DNA of 64,000 nt, from positions 186,001 through 250,000 of the IMG/VR virus record IMGVR_UViG_3300046542_000227; one strand, given 5' to 3'. Origin of the DNA: a virus. Below, in pieces: positions 8,089-16,062 of this stretch (positions are counted from its first letter, which is position 1; the number at the start of each line of letters is the position of its first letter). Made by a program: the position numbers and the translations under genes. The notes under the pieces were generated by a model. That model did no database searches and had not been told where the DNA came from. It saw only the letters and a list, made by a program, of their open reading frames with translations.

Positions 8089-8841
8089 ATGAATCAACCT
8101 GCTCGCCCTGCCCTCGACCCGAATATCCTTGACGTAATGTCCAACTGGCTCTTCACCGATCCAGTCCCGGGCGCATCGAAGCGTCCTAACTTCCGCATCA
8201 AGGTCCTGGGCAACGTTCCACGTATCTCGGTCAAGACCAACGTCGACGGCGACAAGATGTTTGGCAAGATCGACTTCCAGACTGACCTGGCTACCTTCGG
8301 TACCATCTTGGCGTTGGCGTCTGACATGGCTGAAGGCCGTGACGAAAGCGAAGGCTACAGCTGGGACTACAAGGACGACTTCCTGGCCGGCAAGAAGCTG
8401 GACCGCGAAATGGTTCTGTCGACTCTGCAAATCGGTCGTGACCGTGAATCCGGCCGCATGTACGTTGCTGTGATCTCCAGCGACAAATCCCGTCCACGCA
8501 TCCAGTTCTGGTTCGGCCCAACCAAGTACCACGATATCCGCAATCGTGATGGCAGCCCACTGACCCCGAAGAAACTCTCCGAGTCCTTCGCACGTGGCTT
8601 CCTGAAACCGATGGGCGACATCGTCGTGCAAATGCTGATGACCACCTTCAACCCTGATGCCAAGAACGTGGCCAAGTCCATGGCTCCTGGTGGCGGCGGT
8701 GGCGGTGGTTACCAGCAACAAGGCCGTGGTGGTAACAACTACGGTGGTGGTAATCAAGGTGGCGGTAACAGCTACCAAGGCGGCGGTCAGAGCCGTGCAC
8801 CTGCAACTGATGCAGTTGACTTCGACGACTTCGTGATGTAA
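8089..8841 (+). CDS. SSB-like single-stranded-DNA-binding candidate
   Basis: A 250-residue protein with an SSB-style layout. A globular N-terminal domain (about residues 1-195) is followed by a Gly/Gln/Asn-rich flexible linker (about residues 201-235) and a short acidic tip ending VDFDDFVM. The tip resembles the DFDDDIPF tail through which bacterial SSB recruits partners. The OB fold cannot be confirmed by eye. Aromatic and basic residues are common in the core. Very strong preference for C-ending codons suggests an abundant protein, as expected of an SSB. AAAAGGA lies ~10 bases upstream, and a terminator follows the stop. The alternative is an unrelated structural protein with a Gly-rich tail. 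Confidence 0.6.
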   Translation: MNQPARPALDPNILDVMSNWLFTDPVPGASKRPNFRIKVLGNVPRISVKTNVDGDKMFGKIDFQTDLATFGTILALASDMAEGRDESEGYSWDYKDDFLAGKKLDREMVLSTLQIGRDRESGRMYVAVISSDKSRPRIQFWFGPTKYHDIRNRDGSPLTPKKLSESFARGFLKPMGDIVVQMLMTTFNPDAKNVAKSMAPGGGGGGGYQQQGRGGNNYGGGNQGGGNSYQGGGQSRAPATDAVDFDDFVM

Positions 8842-8855
8842 CACGGCATAAAGAT

Positions 8856-8880
8856 CCCAGGACTTCGGTCCTGGGGTTTA
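8856..8880 (+). terminator. Intrinsic terminator with CGGCATAAAG arm
   Basis: Stem CCCAGGAC/GTCCTGGG (8856-8863 with 8868-8875), TTCG loop, then GTTTAT. It is preceded by the recurrent ACGGCATAAAG arm. Confidence 0.88.
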
Positions 8881-8910
8881 TAACCTCTACGTTTATTCAA
8901 GTAAAATTAA

Positions 8911-8923
8911 GACATATATCATT
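8911..8923 (+). promoter_or_regulatory. Candidate phage promoter box (TATAT type)
   Basis: GACATATATCATT lies 39 bases before the ATG at 8962, after a terminator and inside an AT-rich stretch. It matches five other boxes in this window (consensus GA-n-n-TATAT followed by C/A/T). phiKZ early promoters contain a similar AT-rich TATATTAC element. Confidence 0.5.
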
Positions 8924-8961
8924 ATCGTGCAATAGCGCTAACGTGATCCAAGGAAACCATT

Positions 8962-10521
8962 ATGAGACTTACTGTTTCGAAGGTCCAAAGTACCGGCTTC
9001 GTAGAGGTTACTGCCTGGCACAAGGACCACGATCCGTTGGTGTGGGCTGCTGGTGCATATGGCAAGGTTCGTTTGGCAGATCCTACTGGGGTCTTCAACG
9101 AAATCAATGCGTACTGGGCGACGTGTCATGAAGAGATTCAAGATGCGTTGTGGGAATGCTACAAGGGTATTCACGCAGTTACCCGTTCTGTGACTGACAG
9201 CTTTTATGTTGCTCAGTCGGTTCGGTTCTACGTGAACAAGATGTACAGCTTGATGCCGATGGAAAGCTTCAAGCATTGGTTGCTGTTGCAGGGTCGGTTG
9301 CATGTACCGAACGAGATCCAAGACAGCATCACCGAAGGCAGTCGTTACACCGATGAAGGTCAGACTTATCTCAAGTCCGACTACATCAATCTGGCGATCT
9401 TCAGTTTGGCAATCCGTCCGATGTTGCCAGTCTGGGGTGCGTACATTGATCTGATCAATGACAACCAGAAAGGTAAGGAACTGGAAGCGCTGGGTCTGGC
9501 GTCTGATACTGAGATGATGGATTGGCCGGAACACTTCTCCGTTTACGAGAAGCTCCAGCGGTACATCGACGAACGTATTAATGACAACAGCATCAGCATG
9601 GCGTCGACCTGGAAGGGCTTGAGCTCTTCTGAGATCCCTAAGCTGATTCTGGCTAAGGTGATTGTACGGCGTCTGACGATTGCGGTAATGTCTGATCCTC
9701 AGGCTACCTCGATCATCTCCAGCGTGCACTGGTACATCCGCTACTGCTTGAACCCTGCTGACCGTACCACAGCAGAACGCGTCAACGACAAGAAGATTGA
9801 TTCGAAGTCGGGTGACGAAGATGACAAGACCAGTTTCATCGATGCCCACAAGATCAAACAGAAGGTGGTTATCGGTGATGCGACGGCATTTGAAGAAGAT
9901 GCTACTCGCCCTGCGCTGCTGGCGCAAAAGGTCGATCCTACAATCGATCTGCAGTTGCTGGAGAAATGCTTGGCCTGTATTCCAAAGGTCGAGGACTATC
10001 CGCTGGAAGTGCATCAGAAACGTCTCGCTCAGTGGGTGCTGGCTAAAGCGTTCTCCGCCAAAGCTTTCCCTCACATCGAGAAGCAGTACATCCACAACCT
10101 GGTTGCCACCGCACAAGCCTTATTGTGGCATTGGGGTTTCATCGACATCGCGCTGATCATGCAGGTCAGTCGTTACGTCGAAGAAGGCATCACCGGCACC
10201 GCGCTGCCTATCGCAACAAAGAGCTGGCCTCGTATCCAACCCAAGTATAAGGAAGACCTGAATGTAGCGTTTCCTTTCTTGAAGCCCATGCGTCCACGTC
10301 CAGGCGACAGTAACCCCAACGAACGGCATACTAACTTCACTATCATTTCCATCACGAACATCACGATGGAGATCCGTTCGGCCAACTGGGTTTACCACGG
10401 GCCGAAAGCATTGTGGGATGTCAGTGACCAGCCAAAAGGTCACAACATCATTGCCATGCCTCAACATTTCAAGAACTTACTAACGGACATGACTTTGCAC
10501 CTAGCGAAGATCAATTCGTAA
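8962..10521 (+). CDS. Large hypothetical protein (virion-type)
   Basis: A 519-residue soluble protein, first gene of the transcript leading to the RNA polymerase beta and beta-prime parts. The ATG has AAGGA ~7 bases upstream. Trp is frequent in the N-terminal and C-terminal parts. A charged Lys/Asp-rich linker lies around residues 275-310. I do not recognise the family. I checked for RNAP beta N-terminal motifs and saw none. Its position ahead of the gp178/gp180-type genes parallels virion genes in phiKZ, so a structural role is plausible. Confidence 0.6.
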   Translation: MRLTVSKVQSTGFVEVTAWHKDHDPLVWAAGAYGKVRLADPTGVFNEINAYWATCHEEIQDALWECYKGIHAVTRSVTDSFYVAQSVRFYVNKMYSLMPMESFKHWLLLQGRLHVPNEIQDSITEGSRYTDEGQTYLKSDYINLAIFSLAIRPMLPVWGAYIDLINDNQKGKELEALGLASDTEMMDWPEHFSVYEKLQRYIDERINDNSISMASTWKGLSSSEIPKLILAKVIVRRLTIAVMSDPQATSIISSVHWYIRYCLNPADRTTAERVNDKKIDSKSGDEDDKTSFIDAHKIKQKVVIGDATAFEEDATRPALLAQKVDPTIDLQLLEKCLACIPKVEDYPLEVHQKRLAQWVLAKAFSAKAFPHIEKQYIHNLVATAQALLWHWGFIDIALIMQVSRYVEEGITGTALPIATKSWPRIQPKYKEDLNVAFPFLKPMRPRPGDSNPNERHTNFTIISITNITMEIRSANWVYHGPKALWDVSDQPKGHNIIAMPQHFKNLLTDMTLHLAKINS

Positions 10522-10536
10522 TATCGGAGAACACCC

Positions 10537-12126
10537 ATGAGTTATTCCTTCGGCGAGAACACCCAGACCCGTGTCGAGCTGTTCATTATGGCACAGACTG
10601 GCACGTACCAAGAGCAAGCCATCCGCCCGTTCAAAACCAACTACACCGACCGTGTAGTGAACATGCTGTCCGAGGCAACGCGGCATGGTGATCGTCTTGG
10701 TGTCGCCGCAGTCAACGCAATCGCGGCTGACGTGATTCAACCTTCGGCTAACATCGAAGGCTTCGTGGGGATTCCAGAAGGTTGGGCCAGTCGACGGTTC
10801 CGCTTCCTGATGCGTGTGGTTGAACAACATCCATTCACCCCCAACGAAAAGACCATCCGGATCTTCTTCGGCTACAGTAACCACAGTGACGTTTCTCACG
10901 GCGGTCTGCTGGATCCTGAAACCCGGATCTACTTCAACTCCGAAACCACGATCCGCGACAAGCTGATCCCTGGCGTAAACGGCATGGTGCGTCAAGCCAA
11001 CGTAACTGCCGCCAACCAGATCATCACCCCGATGCGCATCATGAACGCCGGTCGTACTGGCGGGATTGACAGCACGCACATGATCCGTCCTGAGGACGTG
11101 TTCAACCTGCGTGAGACCAGCATCATCTCGGACATGGCTGCACAGAACATCGCTGGTGGCATTGACATGTCCTACGATACTCGTGCATTGGCTGGTGTGG
11201 GTAGCTTCCAACTCTCGCGTCGTCGTGACACATCGCCTACGCGCTATGTGGCTGACACCCTGGGTTCGTTGCAGCATGCGGTAAAAGAAAACAACATGTT
11301 GCAGCAAGGCTACTCGGGCAACAACTCGATGGGTCCTGCGGTGTTCTCCGAAGCGAGCGCATGCGCAGCTAACCATTCGATTGGTAGCGATCTGTTCTTG
11401 GCGAAGTTGCGTGATCACTGTTCCTACATGGAACGTGGCTTCGTAACCCTGCGTGATCTGATCGGCCTGTTCCCGGAAGTAGGTAACTTTGATCAGGTTA
11501 CCAAGTACGCACTGGATGATGGACGTGGCGTCCGTCAGGTTAGTTTCGCTGAGCAGAGTAACCACTGGCAAGGCGCAGACAAAACCTCCATCGCGGCATC
11601 GTTGATCGCTCAAGTAGTACCGGCGATCATGATGGACAACTTCATCCGTAACATTGCAATTGCGGTGACGAACTCCATGGTACCTGGGCAGTACGCAATG
11701 ACCATCAACGAGAAGTTGACTCGGTCGATTGTAGATGAGGTCAACATGACTCCGTACATCCAGGAATTCGAACGACGCTTCTGTGTAGATGCGTTGAACT
11801 CGATTACCTTCGGCGGCAATATCCCATTCCACATCACCGTGATGGGTGACTTGGCTGGTGATACCATCATCGACATCAGCCTCGATGGTGAGCAATCGGT
11901 TCGTTTCATCGCACCAACGTTTACCGACTCCCTGTTCTCACCGATGGTATCTACGCAGCTCGATGCTGCGAAAAAGGTATCGAACGACATGATCGCTATC
12001 GCCAGCGACGTGCTCGACCTCGGTCAGTCCGGTGTCAACTTCAACGTGGCGGCACCAATGCCAGTCACCATGGATCCTTCTTACTCTGGAGCAAGCGGTT
12101 ATGCAGAAAACTTTGGCCTTCTATAA
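10537..12126 (+). CDS. Large hypothetical protein (virion-type)
   Basis: A 529-residue protein starting 15 bases after the previous stop, with CGGAGA before the ATG. It is rich in Asn, Ile and Met, with no charged low-complexity stretches and no catalytic motif I can name. Its amino-acid texture resembles a beta-rich phage structural protein. Its 3' end overlaps the next gene by 26 bases in another frame. The structural role is inferred from context. Confidence 0.6.
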   Translation: MSYSFGENTQTRVELFIMAQTGTYQEQAIRPFKTNYTDRVVNMLSEATRHGDRLGVAAVNAIAADVIQPSANIEGFVGIPEGWASRRFRFLMRVVEQHPFTPNEKTIRIFFGYSNHSDVSHGGLLDPETRIYFNSETTIRDKLIPGVNGMVRQANVTAANQIITPMRIMNAGRTGGIDSTHMIRPEDVFNLRETSIISDMAAQNIAGGIDMSYDTRALAGVGSFQLSRRRDTSPTRYVADTLGSLQHAVKENNMLQQGYSGNNSMGPAVFSEASACAANHSIGSDLFLAKLRDHCSYMERGFVTLRDLIGLFPEVGNFDQVTKYALDDGRGVRQVSFAEQSNHWQGADKTSIAASLIAQVVPAIMMDNFIRNIAIAVTNSMVPGQYAMTINEKLTRSIVDEVNMTPYIQEFERRFCVDALNSITFGGNIPFHITVMGDLAGDTIIDISLDGEQSVRFIAPTFTDSLFSPMVSTQLDAAKKVSNDMIAIASDVLDLGQSGVNFNVAAPMPVTMDPSYSGASGYAENFGLL

Positions 12127-13447
12127 AGACGTTCTTCATTCGATGCGTTACAGCTTCGATGACGAAGGTTTGATCAGCATCACCACGGCCACTGGCACCC
12201 CAGCTCCGGCAGAAGTCGAAGGCAAACGCTTGGTCCTGCCAAGCAATGCCTGGCTGAAGAAGGGTTTCGGTGACGCGTTCCAACCATTCCACCCGCTGTC
12301 GGAAACGATGGCGCGTCGTGGTACTTCGCCAGTGATGCAGCACATGCAGCGTAATGCTCGTGCACAGCTGGCGTTCACCTACATCTTCCTGGCCCAACAA
12401 CTGCTGCGTGTTGCAGCAGATCGTGAGCTGCACAAGGAGTTGCCAGTCACTGACGACTGTAATGACTTCTTGAAGAAGATGCAGTTGGCTGACGATAAGT
12501 TGGTCAAGCTGTTCGATCGACTGGTGCAAGCTGCCAGCGAGAAGAAACGTTTGATCACGGTCTACCTGAAGAATGGTGGCAACTACAACGGTAAGGCAGT
12601 CAATCGCCTGGCTGTGATCCGCTTCCCGCTGATCGAGTTGCTGGAAACTGAAGAGCCGAAAGTACTCGGCATCGAAGTGAAGCCAAAGCAGCGTCAGGTT
12701 CTGTTGACCCTGCTGCGCACCATCCTGCCGAACGGTGATGATCCTGAGCAGTACAGCGCAGGTTCGAACAACCGTGTTGCACCATACCTGCATGCATTCT
12801 TGCAAGCCTATCGCAAAACGATCGTTCAACTGAACAAGATCATTGCGCGCTACGGCCAACCAATGGCACTGCCGGTCAAGTCCTTCCCGGTCTACGACGA
12901 AGAGATCCTCGGCCAGTTCGGCGACATCTACGACGAGATCCCATCGCAAGATGGTAACGAAGGTGGTGTGGCTGAAGTAGACGACGAAGTGAAAGCTCCA
13001 GCGTCGATTGAAGTAGTGAAGGCACCAGGGTTGGCTGTACAGTCGGCTCCGGTATCGGCTCCACTGCGTCCAGCTGCGGCAGCGGCCAAGGTAGTTGAAG
13101 ACGACACCATCGACTTCGAAACCTTGAAGCAACACATGATGCAACCGCAGCAAGCGACCATGATGGGTTCTGGTTATCCTAATACCGTTGTCGGTATGGG
13201 CACTAACTACACTCAGCAAGGTCACGTGGTAATGCCGTGGCAGCAACAACCGCAACAAGCGCAAGCATTCAACCCGTTCGCGGGTGTAGCAGCATCGCGC
13301 ACAATGGAAACCAACATGCCTCTGTCCAGCCCTTACGGGATGGTCAACAACAACATGGGCATGGGTATGGGTTCCGGCATGGGTGTCACCACCATTAACA
13401 GTGGTGTAGGTTACGCACCGGGCGCTGTGGCTAACACACTGCTCTAA
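12101..13447 (+). CDS. Hypothetical protein with long low-complexity tail
   Basis: A 448-residue protein. The ATG at 12101 (GGAG ~10 bases upstream) lies inside the preceding gene and gives a clean N-terminus, so the longer in-frame extension to 12032 is rejected. Residues 1-~285 are globular and helical. The remainder is an Ala/Pro/Val linker with acidic patches, then a Gln/Met/Gly/Asn-rich tail, likely disordered. Family unknown; it may be a virion or scaffold-like protein of the RNAP transcript. Confidence 0.62.
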   Translation: MQKTLAFYKDVLHSMRYSFDDEGLISITTATGTPAPAEVEGKRLVLPSNAWLKKGFGDAFQPFHPLSETMARRGTSPVMQHMQRNARAQLAFTYIFLAQQLLRVAADRELHKELPVTDDCNDFLKKMQLADDKLVKLFDRLVQAASEKKRLITVYLKNGGNYNGKAVNRLAVIRFPLIELLETEEPKVLGIEVKPKQRQVLLTLLRTILPNGDDPEQYSAGSNNRVAPYLHAFLQAYRKTIVQLNKIIARYGQPMALPVKSFPVYDEEILGQFGDIYDEIPSQDGNEGGVAEVDDEVKAPASIEVVKAPGLAVQSAPVSAPLRPAAAAAKVVEDDTIDFETLKQHMMQPQQATMMGSGYPNTVVGMGTNYTQQGHVVMPWQQQPQQAQAFNPFAGVAASRTMETNMPLSSPYGMVNNNMGMGMGSGMGVTTINSGVGYAPGAVANTLL

Positions 13448-13459
13448 GGCGGAATAAAG

Positions 13460-13490
13460 GCAGGGCTCTCACGAGCCCTGCTTTACACTT
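13460..13490. terminator. Convergent terminator
   Basis: A 9-bp stem GCAGGGCTC/GAGCCCTGC (13460-13468 with 13473-13481), with TTTAC and further T-rich sequence on the + side, separates the + gene ending at 13447 from the minus gene ending at 13483. Confidence 0.8.
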
Positions 13491-13848
13491 CTTTTTTGCT
13501 GAGGAACAAGGTGCGGATGTTCGACACCAAACCAGCATCGGGGAACAGTAGCGTTTGCCCCGGTGTGGGTGTAGCGCGTTCTAATGGCTTACGACCAAAC
13601 TCGTGAGGATTGTGCATCCCGTTCATACGCATGATGATCCAATGGATGTCATGCGATTGGCCTATGCTCGCCAAGTAGCCAAACAGATTACCCTCAAACT
13701 GATAGAGTGACTCAGGCTGAACCTGATGTGATTGGGGGTTGGTAAACTTGAGGATGTTCAGGTGGGTTTCAATCTGATCCCGAAAAGCCTGCAAGTAAAG
13801 GGTGGGGTCACCAGGATCCGCAAAAGCTTCCTGTACCTTGAATGCCAT
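13483..13848 (-). CDS. Short hypothetical protein on opposite strand
   Basis: A 121-residue protein, the only minus-strand gene in the RNAP region. I start at the ATG complementary to 13846-13848 (GAGGG ~10 bases upstream). The longer frame to 13902 would run across the TATAT box of the next + gene. Composition is ordinary with no recognised motif (several His, Gln and Pro). It is convergent with the upstream + gene through a shared terminator and divergent from the RNAP beta gene, which suggests separate timing. Confidence 0.55.
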   Translation of the reverse strand: MAFKVQEAFADPGDPTLYLQAFRDQIETHLNILKFTNPQSHQVQPESLYQFEGNLFGYLASIGQSHDIHWIIMRMNGMHNPHEFGRKPLERATPTPGQTLLFPDAGLVSNIRTLFLSKKEV

Positions 13849-13873
13849 TGGGTATAACCCTCTAAAAGAATTT

Positions 13874-13886
13874 GAACCTATATCAT
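13874..13886 (+). promoter_or_regulatory. Candidate phage promoter box (TATAT type)
   Basis: GAACCTATATCAT lies 36 bases before the ATG of the RNAP beta gene, in the 73-base gap between divergent genes. It matches the shared box. Confidence 0.5.
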
Positions 13887-13921
13887 GTTCGTGGATACAC
13901 ACAGACTAAGAGGCAGCAACG

Positions 13922-16030
13922 ATGCGTGAAATCGATCCAACCCTATTGGGTCAACTTGCTACCGATCCATTCTTCGGTACAGTAAGTGCTGCGCGTGCCG
14001 CGATGTATGCTTCCCACATCGGTCAAGCACCGATCATGGAAGACAACGAGCCACGACGAACCATGACGGGTGTCGAACCCCACTACGCAGACCACACCTT
14101 CGACATTCGGTTCCCAGTCGATGCGACAATCCTGCACGTGATCCGGAAATACCCTCCGGGCACTGGCATGGGTGCTGATGCTATTCGGCATAACCCGTTG
14201 ACCACGATCATCTACGAGGACTATTACTGCCCCCGCAAAACCATCGGGGTGATTCAGGTGCCTGAGTATCTCAGCATGCACCAAGACTTCGGTTATCCAC
14301 TGGTTCGTAATGAACAGTTGTGGGATCGGGTTGTGAAAGAAGCCAACATCGGTAAAGGTGAAGTGCTTTGCCATTCCAGTGCTGTAAAGAACAATGGTCT
14401 CTACGGTACCGGTATCTCCGCAGAAGTCGTGTTCCTTTCAGTACCTGGCGGTATTGAAGACGGCTTCGATTACTCGACCGAGTTCTTGGAGCGCATGGCA
14501 CCTACTACCTACGGCAAGTTCATCGGTAGTGCTGGGCAGAAGTCGATCTTGCTGAACCTGTATGGTGATGACAAGATCTACAAACCGTTCCCAGATGTGG
14601 GTGAGCAAGTCCGTGCTGACGGCATCATCATGGCGATGCGGGATATCGATGAGAACTTGGCGCCAGCGGAAATGACCGCACGGGCACTGCGTACTGTCGA
14701 TCTGGCATTCGACCGTTGCATCTACGGCAAGCCTCGTTCTACTGTTAAGGACGTGGTGGTGTATCGTGACAGTCGGGTGTTTCCATCCAACGTACCAATT
14801 GGCATGGACACGCAGCTGAACAAGTACTACCAAGCTGGTTGCCGTTACTACCGTCAGCTGATGGACATCTACGATGGCTTGCGTAAGCGTCGTGGTAAGA
14901 AGCTGCATATCACTGAAGAGCTCAACCAGCTCTTGGTGGAAGCGCAGATCTATCTGCCGACTCCAGATTCCGTGCGTAAGCTGACGCGTATGCACCGTCT
15001 GGAAGTGCTTGACGAATACCGCGTTGAGATCACCACCGAAAACAAGATGATCCCAGACATGGGGTTCAAGGCAACAGACTGTGTCGGTGGTAAAGGTGTG
15101 GTCTGCCGGACTCGCCCTGCGCATGAAATGCCGATGACTAAACATGGCGTTCGTGCAGACGTGGTGATCTACGGTGGTTCGACGATTCGTCGTTCTAACT
15201 TCGGTCGGTTCTACGAGCAGTACTACAACGCAGCATCGCGTGACTTGTTGTTCCGTCTGCGTACTCAATGTGGCCTGTTGCCACAAGTACGTCCTACCCG
15301 TCATCAACTGCAGGAAGTAGCAAAGAACCGGGCGTTGGTACATGACGTGTTTGATACACTGCGTCGTTACTTCGCATTGTGGGCACCGATCCATAACGAA
15401 CTGTTGGAGCCGGATGCGGCTAACCCAACTGAATACGTGCTGTCGGTACTGGAGGATGGACAACACAAGAACCCAGGTATCACAGTAAACATTCCGGTAG
15501 ATAACCCGGTGGACATTCTGGACACGATCCGTCAGATCGAAGCCAGTGAGTTCAAACCACTGTACGACACCGTGACGTATACGGACAATGCCGGTAACGT
15601 GGTTGAAACAGATTGCAAGGTTCTTTGCGGTGCGCTGCAAATGTTCCTGCTGGAAAAGATCGGCGAAGACTGGTCGGGTGTAGCTTCGGCGAAGACCCAG
15701 CAGTTTGGTCTGCCTGCGAAGATGGGTAGTGGTGATGCTAACCGTACACCGGGGCGAGAGAACCCGATGCGATCGGCTGGTGAATCCGAAACCCGTTCCT
15801 ACGTGGCAACCATCGGCAGTTGGGCAACCAACGAGTTGTTGGATCAAACCAACAACCCAATGTCTCACCGTGCTGTGATCCGTTCGATCCTGCAAGCGGA
15901 TGAGCCAACCAACATCGATGTCGCTGTACCGCGTGATCAAGTCCCATACGGGGGCAGTCGCCCAGTGCAGTTGATGAACCACCTGTTGGAATGCCGCGGC
16001 GTTCGATTCATTTATACGCCTGATCATTGA
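13922..16030 (+). CDS. Virion RNA polymerase beta subunit, C-terminal part
   Basis: This 702-residue protein corresponds to the C-terminal half of RNA polymerase beta, comparable to phiKZ gp178. The clearest match is around residues 383-430, where CVGGKGVVCR, EMPMTKHGVRADVVI and STIRRSNFG follow the beta pattern GNKGVISK, EDMPY...PVDIVLNP and SRMNIGQ. These residues help form the active centre and contact the alpha-like region. The C-terminal end (RPVQLMNHLLECRGVRF) matches the beta clamp segment. The N-terminal half of beta is absent and must be another gene outside this window. It lies 32 bases before the beta-prime C-terminal gene and likely shares a message with it. Confidence 0.87.
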   Translation: MREIDPTLLGQLATDPFFGTVSAARAAMYASHIGQAPIMEDNEPRRTMTGVEPHYADHTFDIRFPVDATILHVIRKYPPGTGMGADAIRHNPLTTIIYEDYYCPRKTIGVIQVPEYLSMHQDFGYPLVRNEQLWDRVVKEANIGKGEVLCHSSAVKNNGLYGTGISAEVVFLSVPGGIEDGFDYSTEFLERMAPTTYGKFIGSAGQKSILLNLYGDDKIYKPFPDVGEQVRADGIIMAMRDIDENLAPAEMTARALRTVDLAFDRCIYGKPRSTVKDVVVYRDSRVFPSNVPIGMDTQLNKYYQAGCRYYRQLMDIYDGLRKRRGKKLHITEELNQLLVEAQIYLPTPDSVRKLTRMHRLEVLDEYRVEITTENKMIPDMGFKATDCVGGKGVVCRTRPAHEMPMTKHGVRADVVIYGGSTIRRSNFGRFYEQYYNAASRDLLFRLRTQCGLLPQVRPTRHQLQEVAKNRALVHDVFDTLRRYFALWAPIHNELLEPDAANPTEYVLSVLEDGQHKNPGITVNIPVDNPVDILDTIRQIEASEFKPLYDTVTYTDNAGNVVETDCKVLCGALQMFLLEKIGEDWSGVASAKTQQFGLPAKMGSGDANRTPGRENPMRSAGESETRSYVATIGSWATNELLDQTNNPMSHRAVIRSILQADEPTNIDVAVPRDQVPYGGSRPVQLMNHLLECRGVRFIYTPDH

Positions 16031-16062
16031 TCGGGCTTTACCTAACTAGACGGAGTTAAGCC

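Noticed and set aside
8035-8844. 269-codon minus-strand frame opposite the SSB-like gene
   Set aside because: It mirrors C-ending codons of the + gene, with long Thr/Ala/Val runs and no start signal.
8962-10521. Candidate RNAP beta N-terminal subunit
   Set aside because: I looked for beta N-terminal signatures (fork loop, Rif-region patterns) and found none.
10501-11895. 464-codon minus-strand frame
   Set aside because: Shadow of the 529-residue + gene; His/Arg/Val-heavy composition and no RBS.
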